From NCBI GenBank assembly GCA_951799405.1, contig OX637351.1, positions 10,200,251 through 10,264,250 on the forward strand: 64,000 nt of DNA, written 5' to 3'. Position 1 is the stretch's first letter. Each line of letters begins with the position of its first letter. The notes beneath the pieces are model-generated. The model had not been told where the DNA came from and did no database searches. It saw only the letters and a list, made by a program, of their open reading frames with translations. Origin of the DNA: Agapetus fuscipes (taxonomy: Eukaryota; Arthropoda; Insecta; Trichoptera; Glossosomatidae). Positions 22,640-33,453 of the stretch are shown here, piece by piece. Position numbers and translations under genes: made by a program.

Positions 22640-22893
22640 TATAATCTATAATCTATAATCTAAGTTGCAAGGATATATTCATTTAAAGCTCTCAGATGTA
22701 TGCCCACAAACCAACAAGTGTAGTTCGCGCTTACAAATGCTGAATGTGTACTTACAAATAAAATCCAAACCTCAAATGAACATAAGCCCCACAACTTTTG
22801 CCGACCTTCCCTGAAACAGGGGTGACATTGGCAAAGTGAACCATTTTTTACAGTATGGGTGGTCAGCCTCATACCAACCTATAAGTCAAGGAA
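22640..22893 (-). repeat. SINE-A copy
   Basis: Antisense full-length copy with (TATAATC)n tail, immediately right of a SINE-B copy. Confidence 0.87.
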
Positions 22894-22996
22894 TATGAAT
22901 GAATAATAAATTACATTAAAATATAAAAAAGAACAAAACCTTACAAAGAAATCTATACAAAAAAAGTCAAAAATTTCCTATGCAAAAAATGTAGCA

Positions 22997-23262
22997 AATA
23001 TAGCTCAATTGGTAAAATGCTTGCATTCCATGCCGAGAGCAAGGGTTCGATCTCAAGGCTTACTCAGCCTTCACAATAAATGAGAACCAGCCCTCTCGGG
23101 CGCTGGGAAACCCCCGCTTCAATTGAAGTGGTTGGTGTAAGGCTGGCCCCCTTACCTGTAAAAAAAATAGATCTCGAATCGCCACATGCAAACCCCTTCA
23201 GGGATAACCCGGACCAGAAGTTTCACTATATGTGTAGCTTAGTTACGGTTTTAGTTGCTTTG
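22997..23262 (+). repeat. SINE-C copy, near full length
   Basis: A tRNA-like head (TATAGCTCAATTGGTAAAAT, B box GGGTTCGATCTC) leads to CTTACCTGTAAAAAAAATAG and TTCACTATATGTGTAGCTTA. It lacks the TTGCG repeat tail. Confidence 0.85.
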
Positions 23263-23516
23263 CGTCAGGTTCCGTAGCCACACGACCAAATGCTCCAAAC
23301 AAAATCTTCATGAATTTATTTTTTGTTTCAACTTTTCAATGTAGTAATTTAAAGTTTTGATTGTTCCCCGCTGGGCGTAGACCTCACCACTTCGGCACTT
23401 CCATTGTGCAATGTACGACTTTGGTCTGCTTGTAATCAGCCACTCCCTGCGATCACTCATACACGTGTTGATTCACTTTTCCTTCCCAACACTCACCGCC
23501 TCCTCTTACGTTGCAG

Positions 23517-23703
23517 ATCATCACGCAGGGCGGCGTGACGTACAAGAACGAGCCGTGGCACCGCGAGTGCTTCACTTGCAGCCACTGCGCCACCTCGCTG
23601 GCCGGCCAGAGGTTCACCTCCAGGGACGACAAGCCCTACTGCGCCGAGTGCTTCGGGGAGCTGTTCGCCAAGCGCTGCACGGCCTGCGTCAAGCCCATCA
23701 CAG
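23517..23703 (+). CDS. Lmpt: limpet internal exon 4 of window
   Basis: The acceptor is cgttgcag and the donor is ACAG|gtaggc. The exon is 187 nt, enters in phase 0 and leaves one nucleotide. It begins IITQGGVTYKNEPWHREC and carries FTCSHC and YCAECFGELFA, the core of the fourth LIM unit visible here. It ends by opening the last finger with CTACVKPIT. GC-rich codon use contrasts sharply with the flanking intron. No frameshift or stop is seen. Confidence 0.96.
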
Positions 23704-24126
23704 GTAGGCACTAATATTCATAATAAGTACATTTAAGAAGTCGAATGAAATCTGCTTAATTCCATTGTTGATTTAATTGTTGTTATGCTATAGCTCACAC
23801 AAAAGAGAGTAGAGTTATATTTAAAAAAAATCTTTATTTTTAACACTGTTTATTTCCTCAATTTTATTGTCAAGATTACAAACATTTTCGGTCCTTAGAC
23901 CATCATCAGATGTACAAATTTTTATAAAAAAAAACACAAAAAAAATAAAGAAAGTATTTTCAGATTCAGAGGCCCACCTAGGGCTTTATTGAGCTCATGA
24001 TATGAAAGTTTAGTTGTGAAATAATTAATGTCAAAGGAAGAAACGAGTGATGGCCAAGTATGTCAGGGTGGAATAAAGAGGAATCAACTTTGCGAACTTT
24101 GGAACACTGTACCAAAGAGATTGGCT

Positions 24127-24446
24127 TTTTTTTTTTTAAGAAATTCTGTGCGGGAGACTCCCTAGATTCTAGAGACTCTAGGGGTCTATGACACTTGTTG
24201 TAGTGCCGCAGAGGTGTACGAGCTTGGTCGTCGCTACAAAGCGCCAATACTCAAGCAAGACCCAGTTGCTGTAAGGCTGGATGGGCCTTTGGTGACCGGT
24301 CATTGGTAAAGGTTTATGAATTTTTCAACCCAGCGAAGAGCAAATTTAAAAATATATATGGTAATTTTTTTTGCTCCGCCGGGATTCGAACCCACAACCT
24401 TCCCATTCAGAGTCCGCAGTGTTACCACTGAGCTACGGACCGCTCA
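24127..24446 (-). repeat. SINE-B with alternative tail, full length
   Basis: Antisense, running from poly(T) through AAGAAATTCTGTGCGGGAGA and GTAGTGCCGCAGAGG to the head complement GAGCTACGGACCGC. It lies 148 nt upstream of the terminal limpet exon. Confidence 0.88.
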
Positions 24447-24594
24447 CAAACCTTACCGTTTCGTAGAAAATTAAACAGGGCTGGTTATAGGATACCAATC
24501 TTTTTCCTGTCCTCTGCTTTTGATAATTAATCAATGCTGGTAACTATCACTTAGGGCTGTCGAGCTCATGATGATGTTTGTGTTACTATTGCAG

Positions 24595-24752
24595 GTATTG
24601 GCGGCACTCGCTTTATCTCGTTTGAGGACCGGCACTGGCACAACGACTGCTTCATCTGCGCGCTGTGCAAGACGTCGCTGGTGGGGCGCGGCTTCATCAC
24701 CGACGCCCAGGACATCATCTGCCCCGAGTGTGCCAAGCAGAAGCTCATGTAG
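24595..24752 (+). CDS. Lmpt: limpet terminal coding exon
   Basis: The acceptor is tattgcag. The 158-nt exon completes a glycine codon and reads GIGGTRFISFEDRHWHNDC, FICALC and ICPECAKQKLM before TAG at 24750-24752. It closes the last LIM finger only a few residues before the C-terminus, as in FHL/limpet proteins. Summed over the five exons, the coding sequence is 891 nt, exactly 297 codons including the stop. This confirms the exon model. Four complete LIM fingers plus the second part of another are encoded in the window. Confidence 0.96.
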
Positions 24753-26345
24753 CTCCCTCACACACAACACACACAACCAGGAGACCCAACACATCCTCCT
24801 CCTCTCTGACTTCACTCTCAGATTACTTTGTTTGGTCGTACAGTACAGGACAACTCTAATCTGCTACCTGTGGGATTGGGGCACGGTAGGAATCAGACAC
24901 GGACACTAGCTGCAGACAAATACATTTCAGATGAATAATACGTTGCTTGTTTTTGTGATTTGAAACAATAACTCAAATTGAGTCATCAATTTCAAGTTTA
25001 GATCTTTCAAGGTTAAATGTTGTCTGTACTTGTGTCTATAGAATGATCACACCTGTTGGAAACACAAACCAAAATAATCATTAGAGAATACAGAGCAGAA
25101 AAGTAAACAATATCTAAACTGACAAATTGTTTTTGAGTTTTCTCAGGGTAGCCGATGTTCTATTTGCAGGTTTTCCATCTACTGACAGTTCACTTTCACA
25201 AGCAGAAAGTATTCTCCAGGAGAGTCGCTACAAGGGGTACTGCTGTATTTAGTCAAGGATTTTTTTTAATTCCTTTTTTAAATTTCCCTATCAATTTACA
25301 GTTTTTACTCGTTACTTTTTCAGACAACACTTTCTTATGTGTCTCCTGTCAAATTAATGTAAAATATTTTTTAAACATACAAGTGTATTCATAATTTAAG
25401 ACCATCCAGGCTACATCCATTGATGTGTGAATGAATTTCTGTACACTAAATGGCTTCCTGCCGCCTGTGTGACTTCTTCCAATCATGAGACGCATTACCC
25501 AGGAATCATCCTCATTTCAGTGCAGGCAGCCTGGGTGATATTTGTTATAAGTTTTAAAGCATAGATGATGTTTTATATTATTTTAAAGGAAATTATTATC
25601 TAGATTGTAATTTAGTATTTATGAGTATCCCTGCTTACATTTTGTAACCTGTGTATTGTATTCTAGACATATAAACGGCATTCTAGTTGAGGTGAGAGCT
25701 GCAATATAATCATTTTAATTTAATTTTAATTATTGTGTACGTCACAGGCTCACCATACACCTCCCCTTCAAGTGAAGTGGCTGGCTTACCTGGGAAAATA
25801 AATAGGTTACACTCCCCACATGCGATCCGATCCCTTCAGGGACAATGCGGGGAAAAGTTGTACAACATAGAGCATCACAATGTAATCGGCCTTATTCATT
25901 GGACTAAACCAGTTTTCAACTGAAAAAAACAATATTGTAAATTCCAACTTTTGAAAATACCAAGGTGCCTTCATGACGATGTTGAGTTGTATGGTTGTCC
26001 TGTGACTTGTAGCAAGTAACTGCTGTGCCTTTCTCGTGATGTTTCACAGTTTGTTGTCAATTATTAAGAGGTATCCGAGTTACCCCAAACACCTAATAAC
26101 ATATATCAAGTAATACAATCACCGCTTTGCCTTGTGTAGCCCTAAGTACCTACCTGCCTAGCGTTAACATTATGTAAGTTATGTGGTCATTAATTAATAA
26201 ATGTATTTTATAATGTTTATATTATGTGTCAACACTTGAGCAGGTGTGACCAGTAATTTAAAAGTAAATATTTATACAGAAAATGTAAAAACAACTAACC
26301 ATTTTGTTATGCAACACGGAGAAGGATTTTTAATAAAGACTACAG
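24753..26345 (+). other. Lmpt: probable limpet 3' UTR
   Basis: Downstream of the stop there is no convincing coding sequence. Candidate polyadenylation signals AATAAA occur at 26196-26201 and 26332-26337. A 3' SINE-C fragment (about 25740-25870) lies inside, so it would be transcribed as part of the UTR. The exact poly(A) site is inferred. Confidence 0.55.
25740..25870 (+). repeat. SINE-C 3' fragment inside the limpet 3' UTR
   Basis: TCAAGTGAAGTGGCTGGC and AATAAATAGGTTACACTCCC match SINE-C. The AATAAA here comes from the repeat. Confidence 0.75.
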
Positions 26346-28061
26346 AAAAAACAGTGCATTTGATTTCATTAAAACATTGGAATGTTAAAATATTTTTAGG
26401 TTGTCATTATTCCTCCTTTGAATAAATTCAAGTTTTACAAAAGATACTTTTGAATTGTTTTTTGAAAGCAATTCCTTAAGACCGAAGAAAAAATCACATG
26501 GTGTCCTATAGTATCAAAGGCGGCAGTCTATTATCTATGAAGAAATGAGATGGATAGGTGTCTATGCAGTAGTTTTATAGGTATTTTATGTAAACACAGA
26601 GAATGTAATTTTCTGTGTTTTGATGAATTTATCTCACTTCAAAAAAAATACTAAAATCTAAATCTAAATCTAAGCTGCAAAGATATGTATCATTTGAGAT
26701 TCATATTAAATGCATTCCCACAAGTAGACATGCATAATTTCGCGCTTACACATGCTGCACTAGATTGCCATATTTTTTCTAAATTCCTTAAAAATCAAAT
26801 TGACTGTTTTTTATCTGCAGACTCTTACATCTTGAAAGGAATGGCTTTAAGGATTAAATTGTTCCGATAAATACAAGATAAAAATGATATCAATTGAAAA
26901 TTTAACATAAACAATTTTAGTTTGGATCAAAATGTTGTTAATTTTAAAGACAAGTTTATTTTTAAATGTGAATTAATGCAATTAACTTTACCTTTAAAGA
27001 TAGGTTAACAATATTTATTGATGTCATGGAATTATAAATTATTTTATAGCATTAGGATTTAAAAAAAAATGCCTTCCTTTAATTTTGCAATTATAGATCT
27101 TATGAATTACTATTTTAATGTATTCTATGCATCATTTTCCTATGAAAGTGTTATTCTACCTAGCAATGGACGCAAGTAGCTCCTAAATAAAAATATTAAG
27201 TACATGAATTTACTAATTGTTAATATTTTAGCATTGGCAAGCCTAACATAACCTTGTTTATACATTTTTTTTGCTTGAGAGCTGCGCTGGTTAGATTTTA
27301 AATTATTTAATATCAAAGATTTTATTCCACAAATTAAAAAAAAACTACAGAAAAATATATAAACAGATACTACACTAGAAAAAGGTTATTAAAAAATAAA
27401 GTAAGTTTATTTGTAAAACTTTCTGGAAGTTCTTATAGTCACAAATTTTGACATGACAAATATTATTACTTTATGCAGATAAAATGTATTTTACATTTCA
27501 GTACTATGGAACGAAAGGGGAATGTCTTGTATAGATTTAGAAATGATATAAATATATGGAAATTATTTCTATGTATTTATTTCAGTTTTTCAAAATGGTT
27601 GAATGTCCTCTTTGGTTCCATGGAACTCTTATTTTAACAAGTTGCCATGACAAAGCATTTGATAAAAAAAATGATATTTTAAGCAGAAAATGTAAATGTC
27701 GACAATCGCGAGCATGATTGTCTTCAGATATGAAATAAAAGACATGCTAGTCAATGCTGTGCCCTGTCGGATGACTTATTATAATCATACTTAGTGAGAA
27801 TGTGCTGCAATCACTGTAAATAATATTAAATAACTAAATTGTGGATGAGACATATTTTTTTGTAGCAAAGTTAACGAGCTTCGAGCTTCCTCGCTTCTTT
27901 CTAAAAATGTAAAATTATCCTTTTTTTTTTGTTTAGTCCGCATAATATTGTTATTGTTTTATTTTGTAATGAAAAACTCTAAAAATGTAATCGTATTTTA
28001 TATAAAATATTTTGTCTTATTCTTTTAATATACCAAACCATAACGTACCTTTAGTCTACGT
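26346..28061. other. AT-rich spacer between limpet and UPRT
   Basis: Apart from a SINE-A 3' half at 26654-26760 (antisense, TAAATCTAAATCTAAGCTGC), nothing was recognised. Confidence 0.6.
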
Positions 28062-28569
28062 CATGGGTGGCCAACCTTTTCAGCAGCCGGGCCAGACTTT
28101 GGAAATGAGATTGCCTACCGGGCCGTACAACAAAATTTCATAAATAGCGTCGACAGGGGGGGGAGGGGGGTAGACAACTTCCAAAAAAATTGTGTGGTTC
28201 AATGAAATAAGCAACAACAAAATAATTGGTCATTGGTAGGTAAAATTCATCCACAAAAACGGGGGAGGGGGGGTAGGCACGCAATTTTAAAAAAATTGCC
28301 AAATCTTTCTTTCGCGCGGAGAAACCAGCGCCCCTCAGTTTACAAACCACTACCTTAGGTAGATGATTGAACTGAGTAAATAATTGAACTTATTGCGCAA
28401 CATCCATTGATGTCGTCGTGGGCCAGATAAAAGGCTTATGCATTGTGGTCCGCGGTTGTTGTATGTTGGACTGGCCTGGATTAGAGTTACAATACAAAAT
28501 ATAGCAATCCAAAAAATTATCATAAAACATAAACAAAATATAATAAATTTCATATACCGTAGGTATGTA

Positions 28570-28805
28570 AGATTATAGCAAATGAAGCAGATTGAAGAAT
28601 TGGTATATTTGGGGAGTATGCTTACAAGAGACGGAAATGTGGATAAGGACATTGAGAGACGGGTTAGTGCTGGAAACATACATAGTTAATGATGCCTTAC
28701 AATCGATAGTGGCAAATAAGAACTTATCGAAAGAAGCAAAATTGGCAGTACATAATGGAGTTCTGGTAGCAACCCTTATGCATGGTAGTGAAGCTTTTTG
28801 TTTGT
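28570..28805 (+). mobile_element. RTE-like reverse-transcriptase fragment nested in a hAT element
   Basis: Reads EELVYLGSMLTRDGNVDKDI then, after a frame change, NKNLSKEAKLAVHNGVLVAT and LMHGSEAF, a conserved RTE-type segment. Confidence 0.75.
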
Positions 28806-28813
28806 CACAACTA

Positions 28814-28991
28814 AGAGCCCGTTCCCACTTGTCGGGTGTCAGATCCGTATATTAATCGGAGGTTCCAGTGGCAAAACATTATGTATGGAGCTATTCACAC
28901 TTGTCGGAAACCGATTTTGTCCAAAATGTTCTGCAACTGGAACCTCCGATGAATATACGGATCCGACACCCGACAAGTGGGAACAGGCTCT
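28814..28991. mobile_element. 178-bp inverted-repeat MITE
   Basis: Arms of about 55 nt (AGAGCCCGTTCCCACTTGTC... and its complement ...GACAAGTGGGAACAGGCTCT) surround a short loop. It is inserted at the end of the RTE-like fragment. Confidence 0.85.
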
Positions 28992-29416
28992 AAGTGCATC
29001 AATGTTGATAGCAATTGATGTTGTTGCTACGATGCACAATGGAATAATCTTTTGGTGGTTTTATGTACTCTATTAAATCACCCTTGTGGTATATTTATAG
29101 AAAACGGCGCTACATACATTATCCATAATAATAATACTTTTTTTTTTGCATAATATAAATGCTCCGCGGGCCATTAGTAGACACCCAGCGGGCCGCGGGT
29201 TGGCCAACCTTGGTCTACGTCGTCGATTACTGGATGTGACTTCTCACAGGAAGTGAACTAATTATAAGGAAGTGCCCATGAAAAACTTCTAAACTACAAC
29301 AGGATTATCACTATTTTATTATTATGTTTTCTCTCCTAGAAAATAGGAAAAAAGTGCATTTATCTAAGAAATTCATGATAGCTTAATATGCCACTTATTC
29401 AGTTTTACTTGGTATC

Positions 29417-29720
29417 GATTTGATGATGATGATGATGATGATGATTTAATATAGCGCCGTTTCGTGAAGATTGTCACTCCAAGGGCGCTTGCTGTGCTAT
29501 CGCTGCGAAGTAGTGTGTCTTGAGGGATGTTTTGAGGTTCTCCCTGGATTTCGATGCTCGAACTTTCGGTGGCAGCTTGTTCCATGAAGAGGGACCCGCA
29601 ACAGCAAACGCACGATTGCCAAACACAGTGGTTAATCTCCTGGTTGGCTCGCTCACCAATGTTTTGGAGTTCTCTGCTGAGCGCAGCGTCAGTCCTCTCT
29701 CCTGTATATCCTATAAGTTC
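29417..29720 (-). mobile_element. L2/CR1-like LINE 3' end
   Basis: The - strand reads RRLTTVFGNRAFAVAGPSSW, NKLPPKVRASKSRENLKTSL and KTHYFAAIAQQAPLE, and ends in a clean (ATC)n tail. Second copy of the family at 2862. Confidence 0.82.
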
Positions 29721-29889
29721 ATCATAGCTAATCAAATAATTAAGATTCATATTATAGAAACATTTTATTTATTTACAAAAGGCTTACAAAATCATAATTT
29801 AGGGAATACTGAATTTGGACATTAAAATAATTAAACACTTAAAGAATGTGAAAATACGAAAACAAAATATTTTTAAATAATAATAACAT

Positions 29890-29977
29890 TAGGATGATTT
29901 ATTTGGTGAGCGCTGTTTTTGTGTGTATCACACCTCAAGAGCCCTCTGCGAGCTTGGTCGTCGCTGTAGAAAGCGCC
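29890..29977 (-). repeat. SINE-B tail fragment
   Basis: Antisense GGTGAGCGCTGTTTTTGTGT and CACACCTCAAGAGCCCTC, cut at GAAAGCGCC. Confidence 0.8.
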
Positions 29978-30598
29978 CGTAGAGCCCGTTTTACATTATA
30001 AGGAATATTAAAGGGTTATTTTTGTAATATTCCCGATGGAGTCTGCACATTCAAAATATCCCTTGGCTATGTGACATCACAGCATGTCACCCATAGTCAT
30101 AGGTCAATGCCCATAGTAAATAAACAAATGTATTCCTGATAATACAAGATTTGTTAATTTCACAGCATTTTGAAGTATATGCTGATGACAGATGTGCCAA
30201 ATGTAGTGTGTGGGGTTTTAGTGTCTTTGGTTGTTCAGCCATTTTAAGTACCTACTGAGATAGAATAGTATCCTTCAAAAACTAAAAAATAAGAGGGTTT
30301 GACATTTCTGTAAGATATAAATACAATTGTAGCTCTCAGCATATGACTCAGGCATAAGCCAGATTGTTAGGGAAAAAGTAAACAAATATGTTGTTAACCG
30401 ATGCTAAGGCCTGTTATCCCACACAAAAGTGACGTTTGCCCGCCAAGAAAAAAAGGTCTAAATTAAAATTATCCTGAGTCCATTGCATAGAATGTGTTTC
30501 ACTGTGTGAACCACCAAACTCTTGAAAACATTAAAATGATGATTACAAAGTAAATGCCTCAATAAGTAACAAGGAGAGTTTTGAGTGAAAATGTTTAT

Positions 30599-30781
30599 TT
30601 AGTCGGTGCCAAAATATTTCTGTCCAAAATGATTGGGCGCGACATGGTGCAGCTCTGATGTGAGGATTTTCATCCGAGGGAAGAAGTCCACCACAGTCTG
30701 CGCCGCATAAGGAGTGCAGAACAGGTTGGACAAGATGATGTGCTCCTCCTTCACGCCGTGCTCCTTCAGGACGTTCACTGC
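30599..30781 (-). CDS. UPRT: uracil phosphoribosyltransferase-like protein, terminal exon
   Basis: This is the last of four - strand exons. The acceptor is tattgttgcag. The 61-codon exon reads AVNVLKEHGVKEEHIILSNL and ends HFGQKYFGTD-stop. The ending matches animal UPRT homologues, in which the uracil-binding region is shorter than in bacteria, which have a GDAGDR..FGT form there. A polyadenylation signal AATAAA overlaps the stop codon (TAAATAAA read on the - strand), so the 3' UTR may be very short. The gene is convergent with limpet. Confidence 0.93.
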   Translation of the reverse strand, partial: AVNVLKEHGVKEEHIILSNLFCTPYAAQTVVDFFPRMKILTSELHHVAPNHFGQKYFGTD

Positions 30782-30834
30782 CTGCAACAATACGAGTACA
30801 TCCAGATGTTAACAATGCGCTGACTATCAACTGT

Positions 30835-31080
30835 GGATTGACTATGAAGATGGATCGGCCATGTTATACGACAAGAAGGCCTCTTGCATGCCATAATGGA
30901 GGGGATGACCGAGGGGACCAATTCTAGGGGACGCCCACGCCAAGAATACCTGGAGGACCTGTTGGTAGACGTGCGCTGCTCATCATATGCAGACCTTAAA
31001 AGAACCATACAAGAAAGGGAGGAATGGAGGAGAAGAGTGAAAGAAATTACTGCAAGCCAATCCCAGGATTGAAACCAGAG
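30835..31080 (+). mobile_element. LINE C-terminal fragment in UPRT intron
   Basis: Reads MEGMTEGTNSRGRPRQEYLE, DLLVDVRCSSYADLKRTIQE and EEWRRRVKE, a non-LTR element C-terminus. It begins 53 nt upstream of the UPRT terminal exon acceptor. Confidence 0.65.
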
Positions 31081-31309
31081 AAGAAGATGAACTGTTCCAG
31101 ATCATAGCGGGAGTGAAGTGATCAAATCACAAAATGGTGTTTTCAGGTGGCGTGCGTAGATGTCATGAGCAGACTTGCACCCAATCAGTGGTATTCCCAC
31201 ACAACACATTCATGGCTCAACCGTCACCTAATGAGAATTTTCCGTACAAAAAAAAAATATTTATGGATCAGCTATAGTATCAGGCTAATTTATTTTAAAT
31301 AACAAATGA

Positions 31310-32325
31310 TAAGAGAGCGCCGTTTTTGAGTGTGTCACACCTCAAGGGCCCTCCGATCATGGATAAGACTTTCTAAAAAGGTGTGTCTTGAGTGCTCCAC
31401 GAAATACATCCACAGATTTGGAGTTCTTCCCTCCGGGTGGCAGTCTATTCCACTCCACCGGACCCGCAACACGGAAAGCGCGGTCTCCGAAATTTGTACG
31501 AATCTGACAGCGTGGCTGAACCAAATTGACTACTTCATCGCCCGCGGGTCTGAGTGTCTGCCTCCTTACACCCATCTCAACAGGCAACATCATGTCAGTC
31601 AAATAAGGTGGAGCCAAGCTATTGATGGCTTTATATACCATCACACAAACACGGTAGACCACCCTTTCCGGGAAACGAAGCCAATGTAGTGTTTTTAACA
31701 GCGGAGTGATGTGAGCGAATTTGGGTATCCCGAATATGAGTCTTGCTGCCAAATTCAACACAGATTGAAAGCGATTGAACTGCTTCTTTGGCTGACCACT
31801 ATAAAGCGTCAAACAATAGTCGATCCGAGACACCACAAACGCGCCCACTAGGGTCTTGACTGCATCTGATGGTAAACACTTTCTAATAGCGTTAATTTGG
31901 CGTAGTGAAAAAAAAAAGAAGCTATTGTGGCATCTATTTGCCTCTCCAGTGTCAGATTCCGATCCAGTAAGACTCCTAGAAGTCTCACTGAATCAGAAGG
32001 CTGGATTAGCTTACCTCCTATGGAGAGTGGTACTCCGTTCACTAAAAGGTGATCACGCCTAGATGTGGCTGCCCATATTATCTCCGTCTTATCCATGTTC
32101 AAGATTAGAGAGTATATTTGCCAGTCATCTGCATATGAGTGTGAGATGAGGCCCCATTTTTCAACAATACTCTCAATGTCAGCAGTATACAAAATAAAAA
32201 GGATCGGACCCAACACAGAGCCCTGTGGGACCCCAGAAGACAGCGAGTAGGTAGGTGAGACACCGTCACAAGCACGCACCGCCTGCCTGCGTTCCACCAG
32301 ATAGGAGGAGAGCCACGCCAAAGCC
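31310..32325 (-). mobile_element. L2/CR1-like LINE reverse-transcriptase relic
   Basis: Two - strand frames make up the 3' half of a LINE. At 32321-31848, GVPQGSVLGPILFILYTADI and SYADDWQIY give the reverse-transcriptase palm. At 31848-31357, TPLLKTLHWLRFPERVVYRV to LKTHLFRKSYP gives the C-terminus. A frameshift separates them and the N-terminal endonuclease is missing. It ends GGGCCCTTGAGGTGTGACAC plus AACGGCGCTCTC, the tail shared with SINE-B. Not functional. Confidence 0.88.
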
Positions 32326-32532
32326 CCTATGGATCACGTTTGATCCATAGCTGATTGATTATAACCCTGAATGTGGTTAGCACACATCATCAAATTTTTA
32401 AGGTACCTCTGCTATCTGCCGTTGTAAAAGTAAAGTATTTGAGCATAAAACTCTTATTCAAAGTATTTGAGTCATATATTTCTAACCTCCACTACATCTG
32501 CAAGCAAACGATTTTGAGAAATCGATCGTTGG

Positions 32533-32790
32533 ATTCCTTGACTTATAGGTTGGTATGCGGCTGACCACCCATACTATAGAAAATGGTTCACTTTGCCAAT
32601 GTCACCCCTATTTCAAAGAAGGTCGGCAGGAGTTGCAGGGTGTATGTCCATTTGAGATTTGGTTTTTATGTTGCAGATTCACATGCGGCATGCGCAAGCG
32701 CAAACTTGTACATGTCTGCTTGTGAGAATGCATGTAATGTGAATCCCCAATGTTACATATCTTTACAACTTAGATTAGATTAGATTAGAC
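32533..32790 (+). repeat. SINE-A copy
   Basis: Full-length, ending ACAACTTAGATTAGATTAGA. It lies 144 nt beyond the donor side of UPRT exon 3. Confidence 0.88.
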
Positions 32791-32933
32791 AATGTAGGAA
32801 TTGATAAGTAACCATAGATAAGATGGGTACGAGATTAGTTATGTTTGTCTGCTGAGAACTGGATGATGATCTGAGTCCATTTTGTAGTTAGAAAGTGAAA
32901 AGGAATCATTGCATCATCATGGTGTTGCTTTAC

Positions 32934-33101
32934 CTGTGCAACAGTGTTGCCGGTAGACATGATGGGGTACATGAGCAGGACTTGTCTCTTGGAGATGTCC
33001 TCGGGGAACTTGGCATAGACAACACGAGCTGCGTGTGTGTCTGTGTCGCTCTCCACCAGGATCTTGCCGATGCGGATGGAGCGGCAACAGTCTCGCAAAC
33101 C
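32934..33101 (-). CDS. UPRT: UPRT-like protein, exon 3
   Basis: On the - strand the acceptor is atgtttcag and the donor CAG|gtaaag. The 168-nt exon, phase 0 at both ends, encodes 56 residues from GLRDCCRSIRIGKILVESD to YPIMSTGNTVAQ. The last segment occupies the place of the PRPP-binding loop of type I phosphoribosyltransferases. Bacterial enzymes have DPMLATGGS-like residues; this protein has YPIMSTGNT, the same departure known from the human homologue, for which catalytic activity has not been shown. A SINE-B copy begins 31 nt upstream of the acceptor. Confidence 0.93.
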
Positions 33102-33132
33102 CTGAAACATCAACACATAACATTACCTTGGA

Positions 33133-33437
33133 CCGGTCCGTAGTCCGTAGTGGCAACACTTCGGACTCGTAAATGGAAGGTTGTGGATTCGGATCCCGGC
33201 GGAGCACAAAATATACCATTTATATTTCGAATGTGCTCTACGCTGAGTTGAAAAATTCATGAACCTTTACCAAAGACCGGTCACTGAAAGGTCCATCCAA
33301 CCTTACAACAACTGGGTCTTGCTTGAGAATTGGCGCTTTCTACAGCGACGACCAAGCTCGCAGAGGGCTCTTGAGGTGTGATACACACAAAAACAGCGCT
33401 CACCAAATAAATCATCCTAATATTATTATTATTACCT
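33133..33437 (+). repeat. SINE-B, full length
   Basis: Head CGGTCCGTAGTCCGTAGTGG, B-box GGATTCGGATCCCGG, LINE-shared tail and (ATT)n end. It lies between UPRT exon 3 and the piggyBac element. Confidence 0.9.
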
Positions 33438-33453
33438 TAAATAAATATCTTAA

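Larger units (their letters stand above)
28062..29212. mobile_element. hAT-type nonautonomous element with nested insertions
   Basis: Ends CATGGGTGGCCAACC and (reversed) CAAGGTTGGCCAACC are flanked by the 8-bp target duplication GTCTACGT at 28054-28061 and 29213-29220. The 1151-bp interior holds an RTE-like fragment and a palindromic MITE. Confidence 0.92.

Noticed and set aside
22997..23060. tRNA-like sequence with A and B boxes
   Set aside because: It is the head of a SINE-C copy: it continues into the C-family body and has no acceptor-stem pairing. The same applies to the heads of SINE-B and SINE-D.
23411..23707. 98-codon frame overlapping a limpet exon in another frame
   Set aside because: A shadow of the GC-rich LIM exon; the exon phase chain identifies the true frame.
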